Part shown: in pieces, positions 39,797-49,290 of the stretch
Numbering within the stretch: position 1 is the first letter of the stretch
Layout: every line of letters begins with the position of its first letter
Assembly: GCF_014385435.1 (NCBI RefSeq)
Contig: NZ_JACSUD010000004.1
Location: 103,291-167,290 of the forward strand
DNA from: Alloprevotella sp. Lung230
Lineage (GTDB): Bacteria; Bacteroidota; Bacteroidia; Bacteroidales; Bacteroidaceae
Length of the DNA: 64,000 nucleotides
Direction: 5' to 3'
Made by a program: the position numbers and the translations under genes
The notes under the pieces: generated by a model
What the model was told of the DNA's origin: nothing
Databases searched by the model: none
What the model saw: only the letters and a program-made list of their open reading frames with translations

Positions 39797-40915
39797 ATGA
39801 TTACAGCCGAACAACTCAAAGCCGTCCACGACCGCGTGGCGCAACTCCACCGATACCTTGACATCGACGCCAAGCAGATGCAATACGAAGAAGAGCAACT
39901 CCGCACGCAAGACCCCGCTTTCTGGGACGACCGCGAGCGGGCCGAAGAGCAAATGAAGCTCGTCAAGGGCATCGAAAAGTGGATTGTAGGCTACAAGGAA
40001 GTGAAGTCGCTGGCCGAAGAGTTGCAACTCGCCTTTGAGTTCTACAAGGACGAGATGGTGAGCGAGGAGGAAGTCGACGCGGCCTATACTAAAGTGATTT
40101 ACGCCCTCGAAGCCCTCGAACTCAAAAATATGCTCCGCCAGGAAGAAGACGCCATGGCCTGCGTGCTGAAAATCAACTCCGGTGCCGGCGGCACAGAGGC
40201 GCAAGACTGGGCCTCTATGCTCATGCGTATGTACCTGCGCTATGCCGAGGCCAATGGCTACAAGACCACCATCTGCAACCTGCAAGACGGCGACGAAGCG
40301 GGCATCAAAACCGTGACGATGGAGATAGAGGGCGACATGGCCTACGGCTACTTGAAGAGCGAAAACGGTGTGCACCGTCTGGTGCGCGTCAGCCCCTACA
40401 ACGCGCAGGGGAAGCGCATGACCTCGTTTGCCTCGGTGTTCGTCACCCCGCTCGTCGACGACTCCATCGAAGTCTACGTCGATCCCGCCTGCGTGAGCTG
40501 GGACACCTTCCGTTCGGGCGGTGCCGGCGGTCAGAACGTCAACAAAGTGGAGACGGGTGTGCGCCTGCGCTACCAATACAAAGATCCCGACACGGGCGAG
40601 GAGGAAGAAATCCTCATCGAAAACACCGAGAGCCGCAAACAGCTCGAAAACCGCGAAAACGCCATGCGCCTGCTCCGCTCCCAACTCTACGACCGCGCCC
40701 TTCAAAAGCGCAAAGCCGCTCAAGCCAAGATTGAGGCCGGCAAGAAGAAAATCGAATGGGGCTCGCAAATCCGCTCCTACGTCTTCGACGACCGCCGCGT
40801 CAAGGACCACCGCACTAACTTCCAGACTTCGGACGTGAACGGCGTGATGGACGGCAAGCTCGACGGCTTCATCAAGGCCTACCTCATGGAGTTTTCCGGC
40901 AACGAGGAGGAGTAA
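39797..40915 (+). CDS. prfB: Peptide chain release factor 2
   Basis: 372 residues. Peptidyl-tRNA hydrolysis motif GGQ at 244-246 (SGGAGGQNVNK). The stop-codon recognition region reads VSPYNAQGKRMTSFASVF, so the canonical SPF tripeptide is SPY here (residues 199-201). The programmed frameshift of most prfB genes is absent: the equivalent of CTT TGA C is an in-frame CTT GAC at 39857-39862, and the frame from ATG 39797 is continuous. RF2 autoregulation by frameshifting is therefore lost. Recognises UAA and UGA. Followed by a small membrane protein gene after 55 bp. Confidence 0.94.
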   Translation: MITAEQLKAVHDRVAQLHRYLDIDAKQMQYEEEQLRTQDPAFWDDRERAEEQMKLVKGIEKWIVGYKEVKSLAEELQLAFEFYKDEMVSEEEVDAAYTKVIYALEALELKNMLRQEEDAMACVLKINSGAGGTEAQDWASMLMRMYLRYAEANGYKTTICNLQDGDEAGIKTVTMEIEGDMAYGYLKSENGVHRLVRVSPYNAQGKRMTSFASVFVTPLVDDSIEVYVDPACVSWDTFRSGGAGGQNVNKVETGVRLRYQYKDPDTGEEEEILIENTESRKQLENRENAMRLLRSQLYDRALQKRKAAQAKIEAGKKKIEWGSQIRSYVFDDRRVKDHRTNFQTSDVNGVMDGKLDGFIKAYLMEFSGNEEE

Positions 40916-40970
40916 GCCGCCGCCCTCCTCCATCCTTCCCCAGCACCATAACTCCCTAATCCATACTGCC

Positions 40971-41111
40971 ATGAAACGCAAAATCATCCCCCTCCGCAAG
41001 CAGCGGCGCGCGGCCCGTGAGGCCGAACAAGGACGCCGCGTCATCGTGTCCATCATTGCCGTTTTGGTCTTTTTCATGGTGCTCGCCATCATCGCCTACA
41101 CCGTGCTCTAA
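40971..41111 (+). CDS. 46-residue membrane peptide of unknown function
   Basis: Open frame of 47 codons beginning MKRKIIPLRKQRRAAREAEQ. The first 23 residues are strongly basic; residues 24-46 form one membrane helix (VIVSIIAVLVFFMVLAII) ending AYTVL. Codon use resembles neighbouring genes. It is 55 bp after prfB and only 6 bp before the CYTH gene, so it is probably cotranslated with the latter. No homologous family recognised. The positive N-terminus and single helix suggest an inner-membrane protein with its N-terminus in the cytoplasm. Confidence 0.6.
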   Translation: MKRKIIPLRKQRRAAREAEQGRRVIVSIIAVLVFFMVLAIIAYTVL

Positions 41112-41117
41112 TCCCCT

Positions 41118-41585
41118 ATGCCTCTCGAAATCGAACGCAAATTCTTGGTGCGCGGCGACTACAAGTCGCAAGCCACCGCCCATGCCCACATCTGTCAGGG
41201 CTACATCTGTGCACAGCCCGGGCGCACGGTGCGCGTACGGCTGCGCGACGACCGCGGATTTCTCACCATCAAAGGGCCATCGGCCGACGGCGGTCTCTCG
41301 CGCTACGAGTTTGAGCACGAAATCAGTGCCGCCGAGGCGCGCGACCTGCTCCACCTCTCCGAAACGCCCGTCATCGACAAGGTGCGCTGGCTCGTCCCCG
41401 TGGGAGCACACATCTTTGAGGTCGACGAATTTCACGGCGACAACGAGGGCCTTGTGGTGGCCGAAGTGGAATTGCAACACCCCGACGAGCCTTTCGACCG
41501 CCCCGACTGGTTGGGACAGGAAGTCACCGGCGACCGCCGCTACTACAACGCAGCGCTCACCCGCTGCCCCTACTCCACGTGGTGA
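41118..41585 (+). CDS. CYTH-domain protein (triphosphate tunnel metalloenzyme)
   Basis: 155 residues. The CYTH signature EIERKFLV is at residues 4-11, followed by alternating charged strands: RTVRVRLRDDRGFLTIKG, SRYEFEHEI, DKVRWLVPVGAHIFEVDEFH and VVAEVELQHPDEPFDRPDW. These form the eight-stranded tunnel that binds metal and triphosphate. Bacterial short members hydrolyse inorganic tripolyphosphate; others are adenylate cyclases or thiamine triphosphatases. Tripolyphosphatase is the likeliest reading for this length. Confidence 0.88.
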   Translation: MPLEIERKFLVRGDYKSQATAHAHICQGYICAQPGRTVRVRLRDDRGFLTIKGPSADGGLSRYEFEHEISAAEARDLLHLSETPVIDKVRWLVPVGAHIFEVDEFHGDNEGLVVAEVELQHPDEPFDRPDWLGQEVTGDRRYYNAALTRCPYSTW

Positions 41586-41607
41586 CCCTTCGCCACGGCC
41601 TTTGACC

Positions 41608-41660
41608 GACATTCCCATCGTTCACGCTCCGAGCGTGGTCGATGGGAATGTCGTTTTTTT
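41608..41660 (+). terminator. Intrinsic terminator after the CYTH gene
   Basis: GACATTCCCATCG (41608-41620) pairs with CGATGGGAATGTC (41640-41652), with an inner hairpin ACGCTCCGAGCGT, followed by GTTTTTTT. Confidence 0.9.
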
Positions 41661-41744
41661 GTATCCACCCCGAAACGAAGTTCCTCTCATCTTCGGAAAA
41701 AGTCATTTTCCTCAGAAGAAAAGTTACGTAAGCACCGCCCAAAC

Positions 41745-41828
41745 TATAAACCAAGCTTTGGTTTATATAAACCAAGCTTTGAATTACACAAACCAAACCT
41801 TGAATTACATAAACCAAACCTTGGTTTA
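41745..41828. repeat. 21-bp palindromic tandem array, type B (4 units)
   Basis: Four contiguous units with exactly 21-bp period: 41745-41765, 41766-41786, 41787-41807 and 41808-41828. The first is TATAAACCAAGCTTTGGTTTA, near-palindromic around AAGCTT; the last ends in TTGGTTTA. No arms or type-specific flanks like those of the composite element are present. Lies between two convergent genes, about 85 bp after the CYTH terminator. Confidence 0.9.
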
Positions 41829-42003
41829 TAGAATACATCAAAGGAAATCAACTTTGCGCGCCGCTCAGCCCACTTTGAAAAGGAGAGGGGCAAGCTCCTT
41901 CCGGCAGCCTCGATGCTCCACAAGGGGCCTCCACAAAAAAAAGCTCCTGCACCCACCGAAATGGTGGTGCAGGAGCTGAGACGGGAGGAAGCGGTGGTCC
42001 GCG

Positions 42004-44217
42004 TCAGTCAAACAGGTTGTCGGCCGCAGACGGCATTTTGCCTTTGGAGGAGTTCTTACCCTTTTTTCCAAATTGTCGGCCGAAGTCGGTGAGGACGTCG
42101 CAATAGGTCACGTAATGGGGCAGGACTTTGTGCGTGCGCTTCCAGCGGTAGAGGTCGAGCATCGCTTTGAACTGCCTCGATTGCGGTTTCCACTGCCAGA
42201 TGAGGTCGTAGTTTTCGTTGTATTCTGCGACGCACATCGGGTCAAGGGGGATGAACGCCTCGGCATAGAGCACCTTCACGCGTAAATCCGGGTCGGTCGT
42301 GGTGCGTGCCGCTTTGAGATAGTGGAGTGCGAGGTCGGCCAGGTCGACCGCCCCGATGGGCGTTGGTTCGGCCGCACTTTTGCCGTAGTGACTGAGAAAC
42401 CAGCAGTCGCCGTGGCAGGAGGATTGGTAGAGTGCGGAGGCGAGGCGGTAGGCTGTGGCGCAGCGCGCTTCGCCGGCAGGTTGCGCTTTGAAGTCGGCTT
42501 CAAGTTGCACCATCTCGCGGCAGAAATCGAGTTTGACATTGCGCTGCAAGGAGGTAGGCGTTGGTTCGCCGCCGTAGTAGTCGTCGCGCAGAGGCTGACG
42601 TTTGAGCCACCTTTCCACCTTGTAAGAGCGGCGCGCAGCATAGTAGGCGATGTTCTGCCGATTGAGGAAAGCGAGCGAAATCGGCTCAAAGTGAGGAATG
42701 GCTTCGGCAAAACGGCCTTCACGAAGCAGATGCGTGCCGATGAGGTCGTTGAAATAGTCTCGATCGCGGCAGAGCGAGTCGAGCACCAAGGCTTCAAATC
42801 GGCTCGTGGGCTTGGCGTTGAGGTAGCGCACATAGTCCACCGTTTGGTCGGCCGATAGAGAATCGAGTTGCTGTGTGTAGTCGTTGGAGTAGGAGTAGGC
42901 AAATTGTTCCTCTTCGGTGTCCTCTACACGATATTTGATGTCGCTGTTCCACCCGAGCACAGCAACGGCAGCGTTGTGCAAGCCCTGTTGCTTGAATTTG
43001 GGATAGAGGATTTCGTAGACGATGCGGTCTTTCACACGCGCCATGTGTTCATCCCGATTGGCCATCTCGGTGAGCCATTTGACTTCGTCGACTTCGGTAG
43101 AAGCCGCGGCGAGCACACCCTCGGTGCTCCTCAGCACGATGTAGAGCCTCAGGGCGCGGGCGTTGCTTTGCATCAGCGTGGTGCCGTCGGCTTGCTGTGC
43201 GGCCTCGATGAGGGCAAGCGCGGTGGTGTAGTCCTTGTGGTAGGCGCTGAGCAGGGCCGCTGCCGACAGCCACATGGACGGCACGCGGGTGCGCTTCTCG
43301 CCGACCACCTTCTGCGCCCATCGGACAAAGTCGTCGGCCTCGGTGTAGCCCACCACGCGGCGGCCGATGGCACGCATCCAACCATCGGGCTCGTCTTGAA
43401 CCTCCGCCCCACTCTCACGGATTTGGTCGAGCGTCTCCTGCGCATTGTTCACGAAGTCCTGCACGAGATAGGGGAGGAGCGGCGAGTTGGGGTTTTCGGC
43501 GTAGATGCGGCGGATGCCGGCCAAATTGCGCTCGTCGCGCACCGCCCAGCGCAAACTCTGCAGGTCGCCCTGTTCGGCATATATGTCCACAGCCTCGGCA
43601 CGATGTCCCGTGCGGAGGAGTGCGCCGGCATAGAGGTTGCGCATCCAGGCTTTGTAAGGCGAGTCGGGGAGCGACTTTCCGGTGGTCTTCCAGAGGTCGA
43701 CCACGTCCTGATAGCGTTTTTCCTCGAAAGCACAGCGTGCCTGCAAGAGGGCATATTGTGCGGCCAGGGTGCGCCCCCGATAGCCCCGTGCGGCAATGCC
43801 CACCTGCGCCAGTTGCGTGCGGGCCTGGGTCAGGGCTTCGGCCGTGGGATAGTCCCAGCTCTGAGGGTGGAGCGTGGCGATGGAGTGCTGATAGAGGGCA
43901 AGATTTTTGAGGTAGTCCAGCCGTTCGGTGTCGTGCTTTCGGCGCACGGCTGCAATAAGGGGATGGCTCGTGGTGTCCCATTGGGCAAAGTCGATGCGGT
44001 CGAAATCGAAGAGCTGGTAGCGGATGTCGTCGGTCGGACGGTCCACGTACCGAGCCCAGTCTTCGACCGTCTGCTCCAAAAAGGTGGGCTCTTCCCCGGC
44101 ATCGGGGAGGATGCGATAGAGGTAGTAATTGTGGGTGATTTCGAAAATGCACGACGAAGCGGGCAGAGCGCTCCACAGCGTGAGGAGGAGCAAAAGTAAA
44201 GGGCGGACGACTTTCAT
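42004..44217 (-). CDS. Uncharacterised exported protein with helical repeats
   Basis: 737 residues. Signal peptide MKVVRPLLLLLLTLWSALPA with a cysteine soon after (SSC, possibly a lipobox). The body is predominantly alpha-helical with TPR-like segments (GALLRTGHRAEAVDIYAEQG, LAALLSAY) and many tyrosines, Arg and Ala. No catalytic motif was found. Bacteroidales genomes contain such large secreted proteins of unknown role. It starts 12 bp after the lipoprotein gene at 44230-45258 and the two are probably cotranscribed. Confidence 0.7.
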   Translation of the reverse strand: MKVVRPLLLLLLTLWSALPASSCIFEITHNYYLYRILPDAGEEPTFLEQTVEDWARYVDRPTDDIRYQLFDFDRIDFAQWDTTSHPLIAAVRRKHDTERLDYLKNLALYQHSIATLHPQSWDYPTAEALTQARTQLAQVGIAARGYRGRTLAAQYALLQARCAFEEKRYQDVVDLWKTTGKSLPDSPYKAWMRNLYAGALLRTGHRAEAVDIYAEQGDLQSLRWAVRDERNLAGIRRIYAENPNSPLLPYLVQDFVNNAQETLDQIRESGAEVQDEPDGWMRAIGRRVVGYTEADDFVRWAQKVVGEKRTRVPSMWLSAAALLSAYHKDYTTALALIEAAQQADGTTLMQSNARALRLYIVLRSTEGVLAAASTEVDEVKWLTEMANRDEHMARVKDRIVYEILYPKFKQQGLHNAAVAVLGWNSDIKYRVEDTEEEQFAYSYSNDYTQQLDSLSADQTVDYVRYLNAKPTSRFEALVLDSLCRDRDYFNDLIGTHLLREGRFAEAIPHFEPISLAFLNRQNIAYYAARRSYKVERWLKRQPLRDDYYGGEPTPTSLQRNVKLDFCREMVQLEADFKAQPAGEARCATAYRLASALYQSSCHGDCWFLSHYGKSAAEPTPIGAVDLADLALHYLKAARTTTDPDLRVKVLYAEAFIPLDPMCVAEYNENYDLIWQWKPQSRQFKAMLDLYRWKRTHKVLPHYVTYCDVLTDFGRQFGKKGKNSSKGKMPSAADNLFD

Positions 44218-44229
44218 GCCAGAACAGAC

Positions 44230-45258
44230 TTAGGGGTGAAAAATGTGCCGGTAGTTTGCGGGCTTGTGGCGCACGATGTTGCGGCGGTCGAGCGGATAGA
44301 GGATGACCTGCCGGTGGAGCTCGGGCCGCAGACGCGACAAGCGGGCTTTGACGGCGAAAATCTCCTGTGGTTCGCTTTCGTGCACAAATATCGTATCACC
44401 TACATGAAGATGAACATCACTCTGAGCAGTGCTACCAACATAAGTACTCACATAGCGGCTTTGGCGCACGAGGTAGGTGCGGTCGTTCAGCGGTAGGAAG
44501 AGGGTCGAGTCACTAAGGTTGGCGTCATAAAGAAAACCCTTAAACCGACCTTCTCCCACCAGACGATTCCACCGAAAGTCGGGATAAGCCGCACAGAGTG
44601 GCAGGTCGTAGGTCGAGAGGTAGCGCTCGTAGGGGCGCACATCGCGGTGGTCGAGGATGGGGTTGCGGCCGGTGGGGTGGGTTGGGTCGGCGGTGTTGTA
44701 GAGCATCAGCACGCCATAGTCCACCGGCGGGGGCGTCATCGAGAGTTGGTGCAGACGGATGGTGGCCGAGAGGCCGACGCCACTCTCGCGCAGATGTTCG
44801 CGCATCTTTTCCAAGAAGTCGAAATAGGCCGCTTGGGAGCGCCCCGTCCAGTCGCAGTCTATCTGTATCTCGCGCACACCACGCACACCGTGGGTTTCGA
44901 CCATTTGCAGAACGCGTTTGGCCACCTTCGTGGCAAAATCCTTGGGAGCATGACGCAGGCACGGCTCGGTGATGAACACCACCGGCACCACTTCCAGTCC
45001 ATCGGGAAGAGACTGTGCAAATTGCAGCGTGGCCACGGGCATGGGCCGCGCATCGGCATCGAGGGCCACGTCAAAGAAGCGCACGTACATTTTCTTCACG
45101 CGATAGTGGCGGAGAAAGTCGCGCTCACACCCATCAAGGGAGAGTGTGGTGCGCCAGAAGTAGACCGAAGGTGCGGGCCGCGGCACCGACGGGTGATGCC
45201 GCTCACAAGCCGCCAGCAGAAGAGGCAGCAGAAGAAAGAAAAGCCATCGTTGAAGCAT
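44230..45258 (-). CDS. Uncharacterised lipoprotein, possible TIM-barrel
   Basis: 342 residues. Lipobox LLAAC (Cys18). The mature region has alternating strand/helix patterns: VYFWRTTLSLDGCERDFL, KKMYVRFFDVALDADARP, VREIQIDCDWTGRSQAAYF and VDYGVLMLYNTAD. These fit a (beta/alpha) barrel and recall DUF3142-type sequences, but I am not certain. The acidic DCDW region could hold catalytic residues if it is a hydrolase. Precedes the 737-residue exported protein by 12 bp and follows nadB by 22 bp on the same strand. Confidence 0.6.
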   Translation of the reverse strand: MLQRWLFFLLLPLLLAACERHHPSVPRPAPSVYFWRTTLSLDGCERDFLRHYRVKKMYVRFFDVALDADARPMPVATLQFAQSLPDGLEVVPVVFITEPCLRHAPKDFATKVAKRVLQMVETHGVRGVREIQIDCDWTGRSQAAYFDFLEKMREHLRESGVGLSATIRLHQLSMTPPPVDYGVLMLYNTADPTHPTGRNPILDHRDVRPYERYLSTYDLPLCAAYPDFRWNRLVGEGRFKGFLYDANLSDSTLFLPLNDRTYLVRQSRYVSTYVGSTAQSDVHLHVGDTIFVHESEPQEIFAVKARLSRLRPELHRQVILYPLDRRNIVRHKPANYRHIFHP

Positions 45259-45280
45259 AAACAGAGCGCAGCGCCGGGGT

Positions 45281-46864
45281 TTAGATGGTTTTGTGAGGAT
45301 AGTCGATGGTGTAGTGCAGGCCGCAACTCTCCTTGCGCTCCAGGGCTTGGCGCGTGATGAGGTAGCCCACGTTGATCATGTTGCGCAATTGGCACAGTTC
45401 GGTCGTGGCCGTGACGCGCTTAAAGAGTTCCTCGGTCTCTTCGTAGAGGAGATCGAGCCGCTCCCAGGCGCGATGAAGGCGCAAATCGGAGCGCACGATA
45501 CCCACGTAGGCCGACATACACTGCCCCACTTCGCGCGCCGCCTGCGTGATGAGCACCCGCTCTTCGTTGGAGAGCGTCCCCTCGTCGTTCCATTCGGGGA
45601 TGTCGTTGTGGAAGGTGTAGTCGTCGAGGTGCTGCAAGGAGTGTTGCGCGGCGGTTTCGGCATAGACCACGGCTTCAATCAAACTATTGGAAGCCAAGCG
45701 GTTTCCCCCGTGCAGCCCCGTGCAGGAACATTCGCCCAAGGCATAAAGGCGATGGATGCTCGAACAGCCGTTGAGGTCGACCTTGATACCGCCGCAGAGA
45801 TAGTGGGCTGCGGGCGCTACAGGGATGTAGTCGCGGGTGATGTCGATGCCGATGGAGCGGCATTTGGCATAGATGTTGGGAAAATGGCGGCGCGTCTCTT
45901 CGGGATCTTTGTGGGTGACATCGAGGCAGACGTGGTCGAGCCCGCCGCGCTTCATTTCGGCATCAATGGCACGTGCCACGATGTCGCGCGGAGCGAGCGA
46001 CAGGCGTTCGTCATATTTCTGCATAAACTCTTCGCCAGTGGGAAGGCGCAGGATACCCCCGTAGCCGCGCATCGCTTCCGTGATAAGATAGGCGGGGTGT
46101 GTTTCGGCAGGATTGTAAAGTACCGTGGGGTGAAACTGCACAAACTCCATATCTTGCACCGTGGCTTTGGCGCGGTAGGCCATGGCGATGCCGTCGCCGG
46201 TGGCGATGTTGGGGTTGCTCGTGGTGGAATAGACCGCACCGCAACCTCCGGTGGCCAAAATCGTAACCCGCGAGAGGAAGGTGTCGATTTTGCCCGTGGC
46301 TTCGTTGAGGATGTAGGCCCCGTAGCACTCGATGTCGGGCGTGCGGCGCGTCACCCCCATGCCGAGGTGGTGCTGGGTGATGATTTCAACGGCAAAATGA
46401 TGCTCAAACAAAGTGATATTCGGCACAGCACGCACGGCGGCTATCAGTCCACGCTGAATTTCGTAGCCGGTGTCGTCGGCATGATGCAGAATGCGAAATT
46501 CCGAATGCCCTCCCTCGCGGTGGAGGTCGAAAGTACCATCGGGCGTACGGTCAAACTTTACGCCCCACTCCACCAGGCGGCGGATGCCTTCGGGAGCGCG
46601 CTCCACCACCAGGCGCACGGCTTCGGGGTCGTTGATGTGGTCGCCGGCGATGAGGGTGTCGGTGATGTGCTTTTCAAAATTGTCGACCGCCAAATTCGTG
46701 ACGGCCGAAATGCCGCCTTGGGCTTTGGCGGTGTTGGCCTCGTCGATGGTGGTTTTGCAGACGAGGGCGATGCGGCGGTCGGGACGTGCGGCCGCCACTT
46801 GCAGGGCATAGCTCAAGCCGGCCACGCCCGAACCGATGACCAGAAAGTCAAATTGATGTGTCAT
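45281..46864 (-). CDS. nadB: L-aspartate oxidase
   Basis: 527 residues from ATG 46864. Flavoprotein that oxidises L-aspartate to iminoaspartate, the first step of de novo NAD synthesis. FAD-binding motif VIGSGVAGLSYAL from residue 9, KAQGGISAV, HREGGHSEFRILHHADDTG (active-site region) and LYALGECSCTGLHGGNRLASNSLIEAVV are all characteristic of NadB rather than succinate dehydrogenase. The upstream in-frame extension is not conserved. nadA and nadC are not in the window. The minus-strand TACTTTTG at 46895-46888 is the probable -7 element. Confidence 0.95.
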   Translation of the reverse strand: MTHQFDFLVIGSGVAGLSYALQVAAARPDRRIALVCKTTIDEANTAKAQGGISAVTNLAVDNFEKHITDTLIAGDHINDPEAVRLVVERAPEGIRRLVEWGVKFDRTPDGTFDLHREGGHSEFRILHHADDTGYEIQRGLIAAVRAVPNITLFEHHFAVEIITQHHLGMGVTRRTPDIECYGAYILNEATGKIDTFLSRVTILATGGCGAVYSTTSNPNIATGDGIAMAYRAKATVQDMEFVQFHPTVLYNPAETHPAYLITEAMRGYGGILRLPTGEEFMQKYDERLSLAPRDIVARAIDAEMKRGGLDHVCLDVTHKDPEETRRHFPNIYAKCRSIGIDITRDYIPVAPAAHYLCGGIKVDLNGCSSIHRLYALGECSCTGLHGGNRLASNSLIEAVVYAETAAQHSLQHLDDYTFHNDIPEWNDEGTLSNEERVLITQAAREVGQCMSAYVGIVRSDLRLHRAWERLDLLYEETEELFKRVTATTELCQLRNMINVGYLITRQALERKESCGLHYTIDYPHKTI

Positions 46865-46976
46865 GGGAGGAGTGAGATTGTACGACACAAAAGTAATCAT
46901 TCTTTTTCGCTCAGCGAAAGATGCAACCACAAAATGCAACAAAAAACACCGCGAGACGAGAAAATAGATTAAAAAC

Positions 46977-47007
46977 TTGGCAACCCCACGGATAAGTCGT
47001 ACTTTTG
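46977..47007 (+). promoter_or_regulatory. Promoter of tyrS
   Basis: TTGG (46977-46980), 19 bp, TACTTTTG (47000-47007). The leader is about 125 nt; no T-box features (specifier loop, UGGN bulge) recognised. Confidence 0.65.
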
Positions 47008-47139
47008 CACCACATAGGCGCACTCCTCTTTTATGGGACGAACAGCCTTGAAGGACGTCGACCTGCGAGGCAAAACTGCCCACAGATTTCAGTCGGCACA
47101 TAGGATCACTCACAACCACTCAAAAACAAAATACAATCG

Positions 47140-48435
47140 ATGAATTTCGTAGAAGAACTTAAATGGCGCGGTATGCTCCATCAAATGATGCCGGGAACGG
47201 AAGAATTGTTTGACAAAGAGCAAGTTACCGCCTACGTGGGCATCGATCCCACGGCCGACTCCCTCCACATCGGGCACCTTTGCGGTGTCATGATGCTTCG
47301 CCACCTTCAGCAATCGGGACATAAGCCCCTCGCCCTCATCGGCGGCGCTACCGGTATGATTGGCGACCCATCGGGAAAAAGCGCCGAACGCAACCTCCTC
47401 AACGAAGAAACGCTGCGCCATAACATGGCTTGCATCAAAGCCCAATTAGCGCGCTTTCTCGACTTTGAAAGCGATGCTCCCAATGCCGCCGAACTCGTCA
47501 ACAATTACGACTGGATGAAGGACTATTCCTTCCTCGACTTTGCACGCGAAATCGGAAAGTGCATCACCGTCAATTATATGATGGCGAAGGACAGCGTGAA
47601 GCGCCGTCTCAACGGCGAATTTGCCGAAGGTATGTCTTTTACCGAATTTACCTATCAGCTGCTCCAAGGCTATGACTTCCTCCACCTCTACCAAGAGAAG
47701 GGCTGCAAACTCCAAATGGGAGGCTCCGACCAATGGGGCAACATCACCACCGGAACGGAACTCATCCGCCGCAAGCTCGGCAGCGACAACGAGGCTTTCG
47801 CCCTCACCTGTCCCCTCATCACCAAAGCCGACGGTAAGAAGTTTGGCAAAACCGAGCAGGGCAATGTTTGGCTCGATCGCCACCGCACCACCCCCTATGC
47901 CTTCTATCAGTTCTGGCTCAATGTAGGCGATGAAGAAGCCGAACGCTACATCAAGATCTTTACCGACTTGAAGTGCGAAGAAATTGACGCCCTCATCGAG
48001 GAGCACCGCCAAGATCCCGGCCGACGCCTGCTCCAAAAGCGTTTGGGCGAAGAGGTCACCATTCTCGTACACGGCCGTGCCGACTACGAAATGGCGGTCG
48101 AAGCCACCAATATCCTCTTCGGAAAAGCCACGAAAGAAAGCCTCCTCAAACTCGATGAAGCCACCCTCCTCGCCGTCTTCGATGGTGTGGAGAAGTTTGA
48201 AGTCAGCCGCGACCAAGTGGTCGGTGCCAAAGCCGTAGATCTTTTGGCCGAAACCACAAAATGCTTCCCCTCAAAGGGCGAAATGCGCAAACTCACCCAA
48301 GGGGGCGGTGTGAGCCTGAACAAGGAAAAACTCACCGCTTTCGATCGTGAACTCACCGCCGACGATCTCCTCGACGGCAAATATCTCCTTGCGCAGAAAG
48401 GTAAGAAAAACTACTACCTGATTATCGTCAAATAA
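47140..48435 (+). CDS. tyrS: Tyrosyl-tRNA synthetase
   Basis: 431-residue class I synthetase. HIGH motif at 43-46 ([10 protein letters not shown]); the KMSKS equivalent is KFGKT near 233. Tyr-binding [12 protein letters not shown] and GGSDQWGNI are present, with a C-terminal S4-like RNA-binding domain. Complete and typical of the bacterial TyrRS subfamily with the KFGKT variant. gpmA follows after 25 bp. Confidence 0.97.
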   Translation: MNFVEELKWRGMLHQMMPGTEELFDKEQVTAYVGIDPTADSLHIGHLCGVMMLRHLQQSGHKPLALIGGATGMIGDPSGKSAERNLLNEETLRHNMACIKAQLARFLDFESDAPNAAELVNNYDWMKDYSFLDFAREIGKCITVNYMMAKDSVKRRLNGEFAEGMSFTEFTYQLLQGYDFLHLYQEKGCKLQMGGSDQWGNITTGTELIRRKLGSDNEAFALTCPLITKADGKKFGKTEQGNVWLDRHRTTPYAFYQFWLNVGDEEAERYIKIFTDLKCEEIDALIEEHRQDPGRRLLQKRLGEEVTILVHGRADYEMAVEATNILFGKATKESLLKLDEATLLAVFDGVEKFEVSRDQVVGAKAVDLLAETTKCFPSKGEMRKLTQGGGVSLNKEKLTAFDRELTADDLLDGKYLLAQKGKKNYYLIIVK

Positions 48436-48460
48436 CATATCATTCAAATACCCCTTACAC

Positions 48461-49207
48461 ATGAAAAGAATTGTTTTGCTCCGTCACGGAGAGAGCCAAT
48501 GGAATCTCGAAAACCGCTTCACCGGTTGGACCGATGTAGACCTCACTGAAAAAGGTATGGGCGAAGCCCGCAAAGCCGGTCAAACCCTCAAAGATGCCGG
48601 ATTTAAGTTTGGCATGGCCTACACTTCCTACCTCAAGCGTGCCATCAAGACGCTCAACAACGTGCTGGACGTGATGAACGAGGATTGGATTCCCGTGCAG
48701 AAGAGCTGGCGCTTGAACGAGAAGCACTACGGTATGCTCCAAGGTCTGAACAAGAGCGAAACCGCTGCCAAATACGGCGAAGAGCAAGTGCTTGTTTGGC
48801 GTCGCAGCTTCGACATCGCTCCCGATGCCATTGCCGAAGACGACAAGGAACGCAATGCCAAGTACGAAGCCCGCTACGCTGAAGTGGCCGACGCTGAACT
48901 GCCCCGCACCGAAAGCCTGAAGGACTGCATCGGCCGCACCCTCCCCTACTGGACGGCTGTGATTTTCCCCACCCTCAAGAAGGTAGACGATCTCCTCGTT
49001 GTGGCTCACGGCAACAGCCTCCGCGGTGTCATCAAGCACCTCAAAGGCATCAGCGACCAAGACATCATCAGCCTCAACCTTCCCACGGCACTTCCCTACG
49101 TCTTCGAGTTTGACGACGACCTCAACCTCGTGAAGGACTACTTCCTCGGCGATCCCGAAGAGATCAAGAAGCTCCAAGAAGCTGTGGCCAACCAAGGCAA
49201 GAAGTAA
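48461..49207 (+). CDS. gpmA: 2,3-bisphosphoglycerate-dependent phosphoglycerate mutase
   Basis: 248-residue glycolytic enzyme interconverting 3- and 2-phosphoglycerate. The catalytic His is in LRHGESQWN (residues 6-14), with further conserved [22 protein letters not shown] and [15 protein letters not shown] containing the second active-site His. Length matches the family. Likely cotranscribed with tyrS (25-bp gap); a strong bidirectional terminator follows. Confidence 0.97.
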   Translation: MKRIVLLRHGESQWNLENRFTGWTDVDLTEKGMGEARKAGQTLKDAGFKFGMAYTSYLKRAIKTLNNVLDVMNEDWIPVQKSWRLNEKHYGMLQGLNKSETAAKYGEEQVLVWRRSFDIAPDAIAEDDKERNAKYEARYAEVADAELPRTESLKDCIGRTLPYWTAVIFPTLKKVDDLLVVAHGNSLRGVIKHLKGISDQDIISLNLPTALPYVFEFDDDLNLVKDYFLGDPEEIKKLQEAVANQGKK

Positions 49208-49233
49208 GCACTTCGCCTCTCTAAAATTCATCT

Positions 49234-49266
49234 GCGCCCCTCGAAAATCTCCTTTCGAGGGGCGCA
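49234..49266. terminator. Bidirectional terminator between gpmA and a convergent gene
   Basis: GCGCCCCTCGAAA (49234-49246) pairs with TTTCGAGGGGCGC (49253-49265) across six bases. Located between convergent genes. Confidence 0.85.
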
Positions 49267-49290
49267 GTGCTTTCTGTTCTCTTCGGCTGC

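Noticed and set aside
47014..47139. T-box or other tRNA-sensing leader before tyrS
   Set aside because: No specifier hairpin, T-box sequence or terminator/antiterminator pair seen; T-boxes are also not typical of this phylum.
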